From contig OZ059896.1 in assembly GCA_964057225.1 (NCBI GenBank), positions 5,704,001 through 5,768,000 of the forward strand: DNA of 64,000 nucleotides. Reading direction: 5' to 3'. The notes beneath the pieces were generated by a model. It saw only the letters and a list, made by a program, of their open reading frames with translations, made no database searches and was not told the origin of the DNA. The position numbers were made by a program, and so were the translations under genes. Positions 1-13,500 of the stretch are shown here, in pieces (the stretch's first letter is position 1; each line of letters begins with the position of its first letter). Origin of the DNA: Auanema rhodensis (Eukaryota; Nematoda; Chromadorea; Rhabditida; Rhabditidae).

Positions 1-199
1 ATGTACACTCAAAATTGCTTCCAAAAACATTTTGACAAAAATTTTTTCCAAAAATTTCAGAATAATTTAGCAAAAAGTAGATGTTTTTAGATTCCTTTTT
101 TCAAGGCAAAAACGATGGACAATGTTATTCAACGAAAAAATTAATTCTTCAGGGTGAAAATCGAGGATATAAGTGTGAACTTATATCAGTTGATATCTC

Positions 200-3100
200 G
201 GTGCATTTTCAAGCTAGCGCAAATCTGATAGTACAGATCGACGCAGCTTAAAAATCCGCATCGAATGCACTATACTACATTGAGAAACGCTTAATACAAA
301 AATTAGTCATGATCGTTTGAAAAATGATGCATTAGTGTATGTTGAGTTTCCATGTACACTCAAAATTGCTTCCAAAAACATTTTGACAAAAATTTTTTCG
401 AAAAATTTCAAGATAATTTAGCAAAAAGTAGATGTTTTTAGATTCCTTTTTTCAAGGCAAAAACGATGGACAATGTTATTCAACGAAAAAATTAATTCTT
501 CAGGGTGAAAATCGAGGATATAGGTGTGAACTTATATCAGTTGATATCTCGGTGCATTTTTAAGCTAGCGCAAATCTGATAACACAGATCTACGCAGCTT
601 AAAAATCCGCATCGAATGCACTAAACTACATTGAGAAAAGCTTAATACAAAAATTAGTTATGATCGTTTGAAAAATGATGCATTAGTGTATGTTGAGTTT
701 CCATGTACACTCAAAATTGCTTCCAAAAACATTTTGACAAAACTTTTTTCGAAAAATTTCAAAATAATTTAGCAAAAAGTAGATGTTTTTAGATTCCTTT
801 TTTCAAGGCAAAAACGATGGACAATGTTATTCAACGAAAAAATTAATTCTTCAGGGTGAAAATCGAGGATATAGGTGTGAACTTATATCAGTTGATATCT
901 CGGTGCATTTTCAAGCTAGCGCAAATCTGATAGTACAGATCGACGCAGCTTAAAAATCCGCATCGAATGCACTATACTACATTGAGAAACGCTTAATACA
1001 AAAATTAGTTATGATCGTTTGAAAAATGATGCATTAGTGTATGTTGAGTTTCCATGTACACTCAAAATTGCTTCCAAAAACATTTTGACAAAAATTTTTT
1101 CGAAAAATTTCAAGATAATTTAGCAAAAAGTAGATGTTTTTAGATTCCTTTTTTCAAGGCAAAAACGATGGACAATGTTATTCAACGAAAAAATTAATTC
1201 TTCAGGGTGAAAATCGAGGATATAAGTGTGAACTTATATCAGTTGATATCTCGGTGCATTTTTAAGCTAGCGCAAATCTGATAACACAGATCTACGCAGC
1301 CTAAAAATCCGCATCGAATGCACTATACTACATGGAGAAACGCTCAATACAAAAATTAGTTATGATCGTTTGAAAAATGATGCATTAGTGTATGTTGAGT
1401 TTCCATGTACACTCAACATTGCTTCCAAAAACATTTTGACAAAAATTTTCCCGAAAAATTTCAAAATAATTTAGCAAAAAGTAGATGTTTTTAGATTCCT
1501 TTTTTCAAGGCAAAAACGATGGACAATGTTATTCAACGAAAAAATTAATTCTTCAGGGTGAAAATCGAGGATATAAGTGTGAACTTATATCAGTTGATAT
1601 CTCGGTGCATTTTTAAGCTAGCGCAAATCTGATAACACAGATCTACGCAGCCTAAAAATCCGCATCGAATGCACTATACTACATGGAGAAACGCTCAATA
1701 CAAAAATTAGTTATGATCGTTTGAAAAATGATGCATTAGTGTATGTTGAGTTTCCATGTACACTCAAAATTGCTTCCAAAAACATTTTGACAAAAATTTT
1801 TTCCAAAAATTTCAAAATAATTTAGCAAAAAGTAGATGTTTTTAGATTGCTTTTTTCAAGGCAAAAACGATGGACAATGTAATTCAACGAAAAAATTAAT
1901 TCTTCAGGGTGAAAATCGAAGATATAGGTGTGAACATATATCAGTTGATATCTCGGTGCATTTTCAAGCTAGCGCAAATCTGATAGTACAGATCGACGCA
2001 GCTTAAAAATCCGCATCGAATGCACTATACTACATTGAGAAACGCTTAGTACAAAAATTAGTTATGATCGTTTGAAAAATGATGCATTAGTGTATGTTGA
2101 GTTTCCATGTACACTCAAAATTGCTTCCAAAAACATTTTGACAAAAATTTTTTCGAAAAATTTCAAGATAATTTAGCAAAAAGTAGATGTTTTTAGATTC
2201 CTTTTTTCAAGGCAAAAACGATGGACAATGTTATTCAACGAAAAAATTAATTCTTCAGGGTGAAAATCGAGGATATAAGTGTGAACATATATCAGTTGAT
2301 ATCTCGGTGCATTTTTAAGCTAGCGCAAATCTGATAACACAGATCGACGCAGCTTAAAAATCCGCATCGAATGCACTAAACTACATTGAGAAAAGCTTAA
2401 TACAAAAATTAGTTATGATCGTTTGAAAAATGATGCATTAGTGTATGTTGAGTTTCCATGTACACTCAAAATTGCTTCCAAAAACATTTTGACAAAACTT
2501 TTTTCGAAAAATTTCAAAATAATTTAGCAAAAAGTAGATGTTTTTAGATTCCTTTTTTCAAGGCAAAAACGATGGACAATGTTATTCAACGAAAAAATTA
2601 ATTCTTCAGGGTGAAAATCGAGGATATAGGTGTGAACTTATATCAGTTGATATCTCGGTGCATTTTCAAGCTAGCGCAAATCTGATAGTACAGATCGACG
2701 CAGCTTAAAAATCCGCATCGAATGCACTATACTACATTGAGAAACGCTTAATACAAAAATTAGTTATGATCGTTTGAAAAATGATGCATTAGTGTATGTT
2801 GAGTTTCCATGTACACTCAAAATTGCTTCCAAAAACATTTTGACAAAAATTTTTTCGAAAAATTTCAAGATAATTTAGCAAAAAGTAGATGTTTTTAGAT
2901 TCCTTTTTTCAAGGCAAAAACGATGGACAATGTTATTCAACGAAAAAATTAATTCTTCAGGGTGAAAATCGAGGATATAAGTGTGAACTTATATCAGTTG
3001 ATATCTCGGTGCATTTTTAAGCTAGCGCAAATCTGATAACACAGATCTACGCAGCCTAAAAATCCGCATCGAATGCACTATACTACATGGAGAAACGCTC

Positions 3101-5190
3101 AATACAAAAATTAGTTATGATCGTTTGAAAAATGATGCATTAGTGTATGTTGAGTTTCCATGTACACTCAACATTGCTTCCAAAAACATTTTGACAAAAA
3201 TTTTCCCGAAAAATTTCAAAATAATTTAGCAAAAAGTAGATGTTTTTAGATTCCTTTTTTCAAGGCAAAAACGATGGACAATGTTATTCAACGAAAAAAT
3301 TAATTCTTCAGGGTGAAAATCGAGGATATAAGTGTGAACTTATATCAGTTGATATCTCGGTGCATTTTTAAGCTAGCGCAAATCTGATAACACAGATCTA
3401 CGCAGCCTAAAAATCCGCATCGAATGCACTATACTACATGGAGAAACGCTCAATACAAAAATTAGTTATGATCGTTTGAAAAATGATGCATTAGTGTATG
3501 TTGAGTTTCCATGTACACTCAAAATTGCTTCCAAAAACATTTTGACAAAAATTTTTTCCAAAAATTTCAAAATAATTTAGCAAAAAGTAGATGTTTTTAG
3601 ATTGCTTTTTTCAAGGCAAAAACGATGGACAATGTAATTCAACGAAAAAATTAATTCTTCAGGGTGAAAATCGAAGATATAGGTGTGAACATATATCAGT
3701 TGATATCTCGGTGCATTTTCAAGCTAGCGCAAATCTGATAGTACAGATCGACGCAGCTTAAAAATCCGCATCGAATGCACTATACTACATTGAGAAACGC
3801 TTAGTACAAAAATTAGTTATGATCGTTTGAAAAATGATGCATTAGTGTATGTTGAGTTTCCATGTACACTCAAAATTGCTTCCAAAAACATTTTGACAAA
3901 AATTTTTTCGAAAAATTTCAAGATAATTTAGCAAAAAGTAGATGTTTTTAGATTCCTTTTTTCAAGGCAAAAACGATGGACAATGTTATTCAACGAAAAA
4001 ATTAATTCTTCAGGGTGAAAATCGAGGATATAAGTGTGAACATATATCAGTTGATATCTCGGTGCATTTTTAAGCTAGCGCAAATCTGATAACACAGATC
4101 GACGCAGCTTAAAAATCCGCATCGAATGCACTAAACTACATTGAGAAAAGCTTAATACAAAAATTAGTTATGATCGTTTGAAAAATGATGCATTAGTGTA
4201 TGTTGAGTTTCCATGTACACTCAAAATTGCTTCCAAAAACATTTTGACAAAACTTTTTTCGAAAAATTTCAAAATAATTTAGCAAAAAGTAGATGTTTTT
4301 AGATTCCTTTTTTCAAGGCAAAAACGATGGACAATGTTATTCAACGAAAAAATTAATTCTTCAGGGTGAAAATCGAGGATATAGGTGTGAACTTATATCA
4401 GTTGATATCTCGGTGCATTTTCAAGCTAGCGCAAATCTGATAGCACAGATCGACGCAGCTTAAAAATCCGCATCGAATGCACTATACTACATTGAGAAAC
4501 GCTTAATACAAAAATTAGTTATGATCGTTTGAAAAATGATGCATTAGTGTATGTTGAGTTTCCATGTACACTCAAAATTGCTTCCAAAAACATTTTGACA
4601 AAAATTTTTTCGAAAAATTTCAAGATAATTTAGCAAAAAGTAGATGTTTTTAGATTCCTTTTTTCAAGGCAAAAACGATGGACAATGTTATTCAACGAAA
4701 AAATTAATTCTTCAGGGTGAAAATCGAGGATATAAGTGTGAACTTATATCAGTTGATATCTCGGTGCATTTTTAAGCTAGCGCAAATCTGATAACACAGA
4801 TCTACGCAGCCTAAAAATCCGCATCGAATGCACTATACTACATGGAGAAACGCTCAATACAAAAATTAGTTATGATCGTTTGAAAAATGATGCATTAGTG
4901 TATGTTGAGTTTCCATGTACACTCAACATTGCTTCCAAAAACATTTTGACAAAAATTTTCCCGAAAAATTTCAAAATAATTTAGCAAAAAGTAGATGTTT
5001 TTAGATTCCTTTTTTCAAGGCAAAAACGATGGACAATGTTATTCAACGAAAAAATTAATTCTTCAGGGTGAAAATCGAGGATATAAGTGTGAACTTATAT
5101 CAGTTGATATCTCGGTGCATTTTTAAGCTAGCGCAAATCTGATAACACAGATCTACGCAGCCTAAAAATCCGCATCGAATGCACTATACT
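200..5190 (+). repeat. satA higher-order repeat, 5 units (1755 bp)
   Basis: Subfamily markers recur every 1755 bases (5 x 351). GACAAAACTTTTTTCG begins its diagnostic AAC at 741, 2496 and 4251. ATTTTCCCGAAAAATT has its TTTTCCC at 1446, 3201 and 4956. The CGAAGATATAGG variant is at 1917 and 3672. The first and second copies differ at several bases, while later copies are closer. The third copy lacks the last unit type (the CCAAAAATTT unit with CGAAGATATAGG), so the period breaks near 5190. This is a typical higher-order repeat made by amplification of a five-unit block. The block limits are approximate. Confidence 0.85.
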
Positions 5191-5899
5191 ACATTGAGAA
5201 ACGCTTAGTACAAAAATTAGTTATGATCGTTTGAAAAATGATGCATTAGTGTATGTTGAGTTTCCATGTACACTCAAAATTGCTTCCAAAAACATTTTGA
5301 CAAAAATTTTTTCGAAAAATTTCAAGATAATTTAGCAAAAAGTAGATGTTTTTAGATTCCTTTTTTCAAGGCAAAAACGATGGACAATGTTATTCAACGA
5401 AAAAATTAATTCTTCAGGGTGAAAATCGAGGATATAAGTGTGAACATATATCAGTTGATATCTCGGTGCATTTTTAAGCTAGCGCAAATCTGATAACACA
5501 GATCGACGCAGCTTAAAAATCCGCATCGAATGCACTAAACTACATTGAGAAAAGCTTAATACAAAAATTAGTTATGATCGTTTGAAAAATGATGCATTAG
5601 TGTATGTTGAGTTTCCATGTACACTCAAAATTGCTTCCAAAAACATTTTGACAAAAATTTTTTCGAAAAATTTCAAAATAATTTAGCAAAAAGTAGATGT
5701 TTTTAGATTCCTTTTTTCAAGGCAAAAACGATGGACAATGTTATTCAACGAAAAAATTAATTCTTCAGGGTGAAAATCGAGGATATAGGTGTGAACTTAT
5801 ATCAGTTGATATCTCGGTGCATTTTCAAGCTAGCGCAAATCTGATAGTACAGATCGACGCAGCTTAAAAATCCGCATCGAATGCACTATACTACATTGA

Positions 5900-8800
5900 G
5901 AAACGCTTAATACAAAAATTAGTTATGATCGTTTGAAAAATGATGCATTAGTGTATGTTGAGTTTCCATGTACACTCAAAATTGCTTCCAAAAACATTTT
6001 GACAAAAATTTTTTCGAAAAATTTCAAGATAATTTAGCAAAAAGTAGATGTTTTTAGATTCCTTTTTTCAAGGCAAAAACGATGGACAATGTTATTCAAC
6101 GAAAAAATTAATTCTTCAGGGTGAAAATCGAGGATATAAGTGTGAACTTATATCAGTTGATATCTCGGTGCATTTTTAAGCTAGCGCAAATCTGATAACA
6201 CAGATCTACGCAGCCTAAAAATCCGCATCGAATGCACTATACTACATGGAGAAACGCTTAATACAAAAATTAGTTATGATCGTTTGAAAAATGATGCACT
6301 AGTGTATGTTGAGTTTCCATGTACACTCAAAATTGCTTCCAAAAACATTTTGACAAAAATTTTTTCCAAAAATTTCAAAATAATTTAGCAAAAAGTAGAT
6401 GTTTTTAGATTGCTTTTTTCAAGGCAAAAACGATGGACAATGTAATTCAACGAAAAAATTAATTCTTCAGGGTGAAAATCGAGGATATAAGTGTGAACTT
6501 ATATCAGTTGATATCTCGGTGCATTTTCAAGCTAGCGCAAATCTGATAGTACAGATCGACGCAGCTTAAAAATCCGCATCGAATGCACTATACTACATTG
6601 AGAAACGCTTAGTACAAAAATTAGTTATGATCGTTTGAAAAATGATGCATTAGTGTATGTTGAGTTTCCATGTACACTCAAAATTGCTTCCAAAAACATT
6701 TTGACAAAAATTTTTTCGAAAAATTTCAAGATAATTTAGCAAAAAGTAGATGTTTTTAGATTCCTTTTTTCAAGGCAAAAACGATGGACAATGTTATTCA
6801 ACGAAAAAATTAATTCTTCAGGGTGAAAATCGAGGATATAAGTGTGAACATATATCAGTTGATATCTCGGTGCATTTTTAAGCTAGCGCAAATCTGATAA
6901 CACAGATCGACGCAGCTTAAAAATCCGCATCGAATGCACTAAACTACATTGAGAAACGCTTAATACAAAAATTAGTTATGATCGTTTGAAAAATGATGCA
7001 TTAGTGTATGTTGAGTTTCCATGTACACTCAAAATTGCTTCCAAAAACATTTTGACAAAACTTTTTTCGAAAAATTTCAAGATAATTTAGCAAAAAGTAG
7101 ATGTTTTTAGATTCCTTTTTTCAAGGCAAAAACGATGGACAATGTTATTCAACGAAAAAATTAATTCTTCAGGGTGAAAATCGAGGATATAAGTGTGAAC
7201 TTATATCAGTTGATATCTCGGTGCATTTTTAAGCTAGCGCAAATCTGATAACACAGATCTACGCAGCCTAAAAATCCGCATCGAATGCACTATACTACAT
7301 GGAGAAACGCTCAATACAAAAATTAGTTATGATCGTTTGAAAAATGATGCACTAGTGTATGTTGAGTTTCCATGTACACTCAAAATTGCTTCCAAAAACA
7401 TTTTGACAAAAATTTTTTCCAAAAATTTCAAAATAATTTAGCAAAAAGTAGATGTTTTTAGATTGCTTTTTTCAAGGCAAAAACGATGGACAATGTAATT
7501 CAACGAAAAAATTAATTCTTCAGGGTGAAAATCGAGGATATAAGTGTGAACTTATATCAGTTGATATCTCGGTGCATTTTCAAGCTAGCGCAAATCTGAT
7601 AGTACAGATCGACGCAGCTTAAAAATCCGCATCGAATGCACTATACTACATTGAGAAACGCTTAGTACAAAAATTAGTTATGATCGTTTGAAAAATGATG
7701 CATTAGTGTATGTTGAGTTTCCATGTACACTCAAAATTGCTTCCAAAAACATTTTGACAAAAATTTTTTCGAAAAATTTCAAGATAATTTAGCAAAAAGT
7801 AGATGTTTTTAGATTCCTTTTTTCAAGGCAAAATCGATGGACAATGTTATTCAACGAAAAAATTAATTCTTCAGGGTGAAAATCGAGGATATAAGTGTGA
7901 ACATATATCAGTTGATATCTCGGTGCATTTTTAAGCTAGCGCAAATCTGATAACACAGATCGACGCAGCTTAAAAATCCGCATCGAATGCACTAAACTAC
8001 ATTGAGAAAAGCTTAATACAAAAATTAGTTATGATCGTTTGAAAAATGATGCATTAGTGTATGTTGAGTTTCCATGTACACTCAAAATTGCTTCCAAAAA
8101 CATTTTGACAAAACTTTTTTCGAAAAATTTCAAAATAATTTAGCAAAAAGTAGATGTTTTTAGATTCCTTTTTTCAAGGCAAAAACGATGGACAATGTTA
8201 TTCAACGAAAAAATTAATTCTTCAGGGTGAAAATCGAGGATATAGGTGTGAACTTATATCAGTTGATATCTCGGTGCATTTTCAAGCTAGCGCAAATCTG
8301 ATAGTACAGATCGACGCAGCTTAAAAATCCGCATCGAATGCACTATACTACATTGAGAAACGCTTAATACAAAAATTAGTTATGATCGTTTGAAAAATGA
8401 TGCATTAGTGTATGTTGAGTTTCCATGTACACTCAAAATTGCTTCCAAAAACATTTTGACAAAAATTTTTTCGAAAAATTTCAAGATAATTTAGCAAAAA
8501 GTAGATGTTTTTAGATTCCTTTTTTCAAGGCAAAAACGATGGACAATGTTATTCAACGAAAAAATTAATTCTTCAGGGTGAAAATCGAGGATATAAGTGT
8601 GAACTTATATCAGTTGATATCTCGGTGCATTTTTAAGCTAGCGCAAATCTGATAACACAGATCTACGCAGCCTAAAAATCCGCATCGAATGCACTATACT
8701 ACATGGAGAAACGCTCAATACAAAAATTAGTTATGATCGTTTGAAAAATGATGCATTAGTGTATGTTGAGTTTCCATGTACACTCAAAATTGCTTCCAAA

Positions 8801-9300
8801 AACATTTTGACAAAAATTTTTTCCAAAAATTTCAAAATAATTTAGCAAAAAGTAGATGTTTTTAGATTGCTTTTTTCAAGGCAAAAACGATGGACAATGT
8901 AATTCAACGAAAAAATTAATTCTTCAGGGTGAAAATCGAGGATATAAGTGTGAACTTATATCAGTTGATATCTCGGTGCATTTTCAAGCTAGCGCAAATC
9001 TGATAGTACAGATCGACGCAGCTTAAAAATCCGCATCGAATGCACTATACTACATTGAGAAAAGCTTAATACAAAAATTAGTTATGATCGTTTGAAAAAT
9101 GATTCATTAGTGTATGTTGAGTTTCCATGTACACTCAAAATTGCTTCCAAAAACATTTTGACAAAAATTTTTTCCAAAAATTTCAAAATAATTTAGCAAA
9201 AAGTAGATGTTTTTAGATTGCTTTTTTCAAGGCAAAAACGATGGACAATGTAATTCAACGAAAAAATTAATTCTTCAGGGTGAAAATCGAGGATATAAGT
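5900..9300 (+). repeat. satA duplicated block, left copy (12-unit shift)
   Basis: The order of unit variants here is repeated 4212 bases (12 x 351) downstream. A private marker shared by both copies is CAAAATCGATGG in place of CAAAAACGATGG, at 7829 here and 12041 in the other copy. The ATGATGCACTAG variant also matches (6291 and 10503). The copies differ by a few bases, for example GCTTAATAC here versus GCTCAATAC near 10470, and GATTCATTAG near 9102 is only in this copy. Limits were judged by eye from where the unit order stops matching. Confidence 0.75.
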
Positions 9301-10109
9301 GTGAACTTATATCAGTTGATATCTCGGTGCATTTTTAAGCTAGCGCAAATCTGATAACACAGATCGACGCAGCTTAAAAATCCGCATCGAATGCACTAAA
9401 CTACATTGAGAAAAGCTTAATACAAAAATTAGTTATGATCGTTTGAAAAATGATGCATTAGTGTATGTTGAGTTTCCATGTACACTCAAAATTGCTTCCA
9501 AAAACATTTTGACAAAAATTTTTTCGAAAAATTTCAAAATAATTTAGCAAAAAGTAGATGTTTTTAGATTCCTTTTTTCAAGGCAAAAACGATGGACAAT
9601 GTTATTCAACGAAAAAATTAATTCTTCAGGGTGAAAATCGAGGATATAGGTGTGAACTTATATCAGTTGATATCTCGGTGCATTTTCAAGCTAGCGCAAA
9701 TCTGATAGTACAGATCGACGCAGCTTAAAAATCCGCATCGAATGCACTATACTACATTGAGAAACGCTTAATACAAAAATTAGTTATGATCGTTTGAAAA
9801 ATGATGCATTAGTGTATGTTGAGTTTCCATGTACACTCAAAATTGCTTCCAAAAACATTTTGACAAAAATTTTTTCGAAAAATTTCAAGATAATTTAGCA
9901 AAAAGTAGATGTTTTTAGATTCCTTTTTTCAAGGCAAAAACGATGGACAATGTTATTCAACGAAAAAATTAATTCTTCAGGGTGAAAATCGAGGATATAA
10001 GTGTGAACTTATATCAGTTGATATCTCGGTGCATTTTCAAGCTAGCGCAAATCTGATAGTACAGATCGACGCAGCTTAAAAATCCGCATCGAATGCACTA
10101 TACTACATT

Positions 10110-13100
10110 GAGAAACGCTTAATACAAAAATTAGTTATGATCGTTTGAAAAATGATGCATTAGTGTATGTTGAGTTTCCATGTACACTCAAAATTGCTTC
10201 CAAAAACATTTTGACAAAAATTTTTTCGAAAAATTTCAAGATAATTTAGCAAAAAGTAGATGTTTTTAGATTCCTTTTTTCAAGGCAAAAACGATGGACA
10301 ATGTTATTCAACGAAAAAATTAATTCTTCAGGGTGAAAATCGAGGATATAAGTGTGAACTTATATCAGTTGATATCTCGGTGCATTTTTAAGCTAGCGCA
10401 AATCTGATAACACAGATCTACGCAGCCTAAAAATCCGCATCGAATGCACTATACTACATGGAGAAACGCTCAATACAAAAATTAGTTATGATCGTTTGAA
10501 AAATGATGCACTAGTGTATGTTGAGTTTCCATGTACACTCAAAATTGCTTCCAAAAACATTTTGACAAAAATTTTTTCCAAAAATTTCAAAATAATTTAG
10601 CAAAAAGTAGATGTTTTTAGATTGCTTTTTTCAAGGCAAAAACGATGGACAATGTAATTCAACGAAAAAATTAATTCTTCAGGGTGAAAATCGAGGATAT
10701 AAGTGTGAACTTATATCAGTTGATATCTCGGTGCATTTTCAAGCTAGCGCAAATCTGATAGTACAGATCGACGCAGCTTAAAAATCCGCATCGAATGCAC
10801 TATACTACATTGAGAAACGCTTAGTACAAAAATTAGTTATGATCGTTTGAAAAATGATGCATTAGTGTATGTTGAGTTTCCATGTACACTCAAAATTGCT
10901 TCCAAAAACATTTTGACAAAAATTTTTTCGAAAAATTTCAAGATAATTTAGCAAAAAGTAGATGTTTTTAGATTCCTTTTTTCAAGGCAAAAACGATGGA
11001 CAATGTTATTCAACGAAAAAATTAATTCTTCAGGGTGAAAATCGAGGATATAAGTGTGAACATATATCAGTTGATATCTCGGTGCATTTTTAAGCTAGCG
11101 CAAATCTGATAACACAGATCGACGCAGCTTAAAAATCCGCATCGAATGCACTAAACTACATTGAGAAACGCTTAATACAAAAATTAGTTATGATCGTTTG
11201 AAAAATGATGCATTAGTGTATGTTGAGTTTCCATGTACACTCAAAATTGCTTCCAAAAACATTTTGACAAAACTTTTTTCGAAAAATTTCAAGATAATTT
11301 AGCAAAAAGTAGATGTTTTTAGATTCCTTTTTTCAAGGCAAAAACGATGGACAATGTTATTCAACGAAAAAATTAATTCTTCAGGGTGAAAATCGAGGAT
11401 ATAAGTGTGAACTTATATCAGTTGATATCTCGGTGCATTTTTAAGCTAGCGCAAATCTGATAACACAGATCTACGCAGCCTAAAAATCCGCATCGAATGC
11501 ACTATACTACATGGAGAAACGCTCAATACAAAAATTAGTTATGATCGTTTGAAAAATGATGCACTAGTGTATGTTGAGTTTCCATGTACACTCAAAATTG
11601 CTTCCAAAAACATTTTGACAAAAATTTTTTCCAAAAATTTCAAAATAATTTAGCAAAAAGTAGATGTTTTTAGATTGCTTTTTTCAAGGCAAAAACGATG
11701 GACAATGTAATTCAACGAAAAAATTAATTCTTCAGGGTGAAAATCGAGGATATAAGTGTGAACTTATATCAGTTGATATCTCGGTGCATTTTCAAGCTAG
11801 CGCAAATCTGATAGTACAGATCGACGCAGCTTAAAAATCCGCATCGAATGCACTATACTACATTGAGAAACGCTTAGTACAAAAATTAGTTATGATCGTT
11901 TGAAAAATGATGCATTAGTGTATGTTGAGTTTCCATGTACACTCAAAATTGCTTCCAAAAACATTTTGACAAAAATTTTTTCGAAAAATTTCAAGATAAT
12001 TTAGCAAAAAGTAGATGTTTTTAGATTCCTTTTTTCAAGGCAAAATCGATGGACAATGTTATTCAACGAAAAAATTAATTCTTCAGGGTGAAAATCGAGG
12101 ATATAAGTGTGAACATATATCAGTTGATATCTCGGTGCATTTTTAAGCTAGCGCAAATCTGATAACACAGATCGACGCAGCTTAAAAATCCGCATCGAAT
12201 GCACTAAACTACATTGAGAAAAGCTTAATACAAAAATTAGTTATGATCGTTTGAAAAATGATGCATTAGTGTATGTTGAGTTTCCATGTACACTCAAAAT
12301 TGCTTCCAAAAACATTTTGACAAAACTTTTTTCGAAAAATTTCAAAATAATTTAGCAAAAAGTAGATGTTTTTAGATTCCTTTTTTCAAGGCAAAAACGA
12401 TGGACAATGTTATTCAACGAAAAAATTAATTCTTCAGGGTGAAAATCGAGGATATAGGTGTGAACTTATATCAGTTGATATCTCGGTGCATTTTCAAGCT
12501 AGCGCAAATCTGATAGTACAGATCGACGCAGCTTAAAAATCCGCATCGAATGCACTATACTACATTGAGAAACGCTTAATACAAAAATTAGTTATGATCG
12601 TTTGAAAAATGATGCATTAGTGTATGTTGAGTTTCCATGTACACTCAAAATTGCTTCCAAAAACATTTTGACAAAAATTTTTTCGAAAAATTTCAAGATA
12701 ATTTAGCAAAAAGTAGATGTTTTTAGATTCCTTTTTTCAAGGCAAAAACGATGGACAATGTTATTCAACGAAAAAATTAATTCTTCAGGGTGAAAATCGA
12801 GGATATAAGTGTGAACTTATATCAGTTGATATCTCGGTGCATTTTTAAGCTAGCGCAAATCTGATAACACAGATCTACGCAGCCTAAAAATCCGCATCGA
12901 ATGCACTATACTACATGGAGAAACGCTCAATACAAAAATTAGTTATGATCGTTTGAAAAATGATGCACTAGTGTATGTTGAGTTTCCATGTACACTCAAA
13001 ATTGCTTCCAAAAACATTTTGACAAAAATTTTTTCCAAAAATTTCAAAATAATTTAGCAAAAAGTAGATGTTTTTAGATTGCTTTTTTCAAGGCAAAAAC

Positions 13101-13500
13101 GATGGACAATGTAATTCAACGAAAAAATTAATTCTTCAGGGTGAAAATCGAGGATATAAGTGTGAACTTATATCAGTTGATATCTCGGTGCATTTTCAAG
13201 CTAGCGCAAATCTGATAGTACAGATCGACGCAGCTTAAAAATCCGCATCGAATGCACTAAACTACATTGAGAAAAGCTTAATACAAAAATTAGTTATGAT
13301 CGTTTGAAAAATGATGCATTAGTGTATGTTGAGTTTCCATGTACACTCAAAATTGCTTCCAAAAACATTTTGACAAAAATTTTTTCCAAAAATTTCAAAA
13401 TAATTTAGCAAAAAGTAGATGTTTTTAGATTGCTTTTTTCAAGGCAAAAACGATGGACAATGTAATTCAACGAAAAAATTAATTCTTCAGGGTGAAAATC
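10110..13500 (+). repeat. satA duplicated block, right copy (12-unit shift)
   Basis: This is the partner of the block at about 5900-9300, displaced by exactly 12 units. It carries the shared private CAAAATCGATGG variant at 12041 and the same succession of unit subfamilies. The left limit lies where the upstream unit (about 9800-10100) no longer matches its 12-unit partner and matches an 11-unit offset instead, so the duplication edge lies inside a run of very similar units. Confidence 0.75.
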
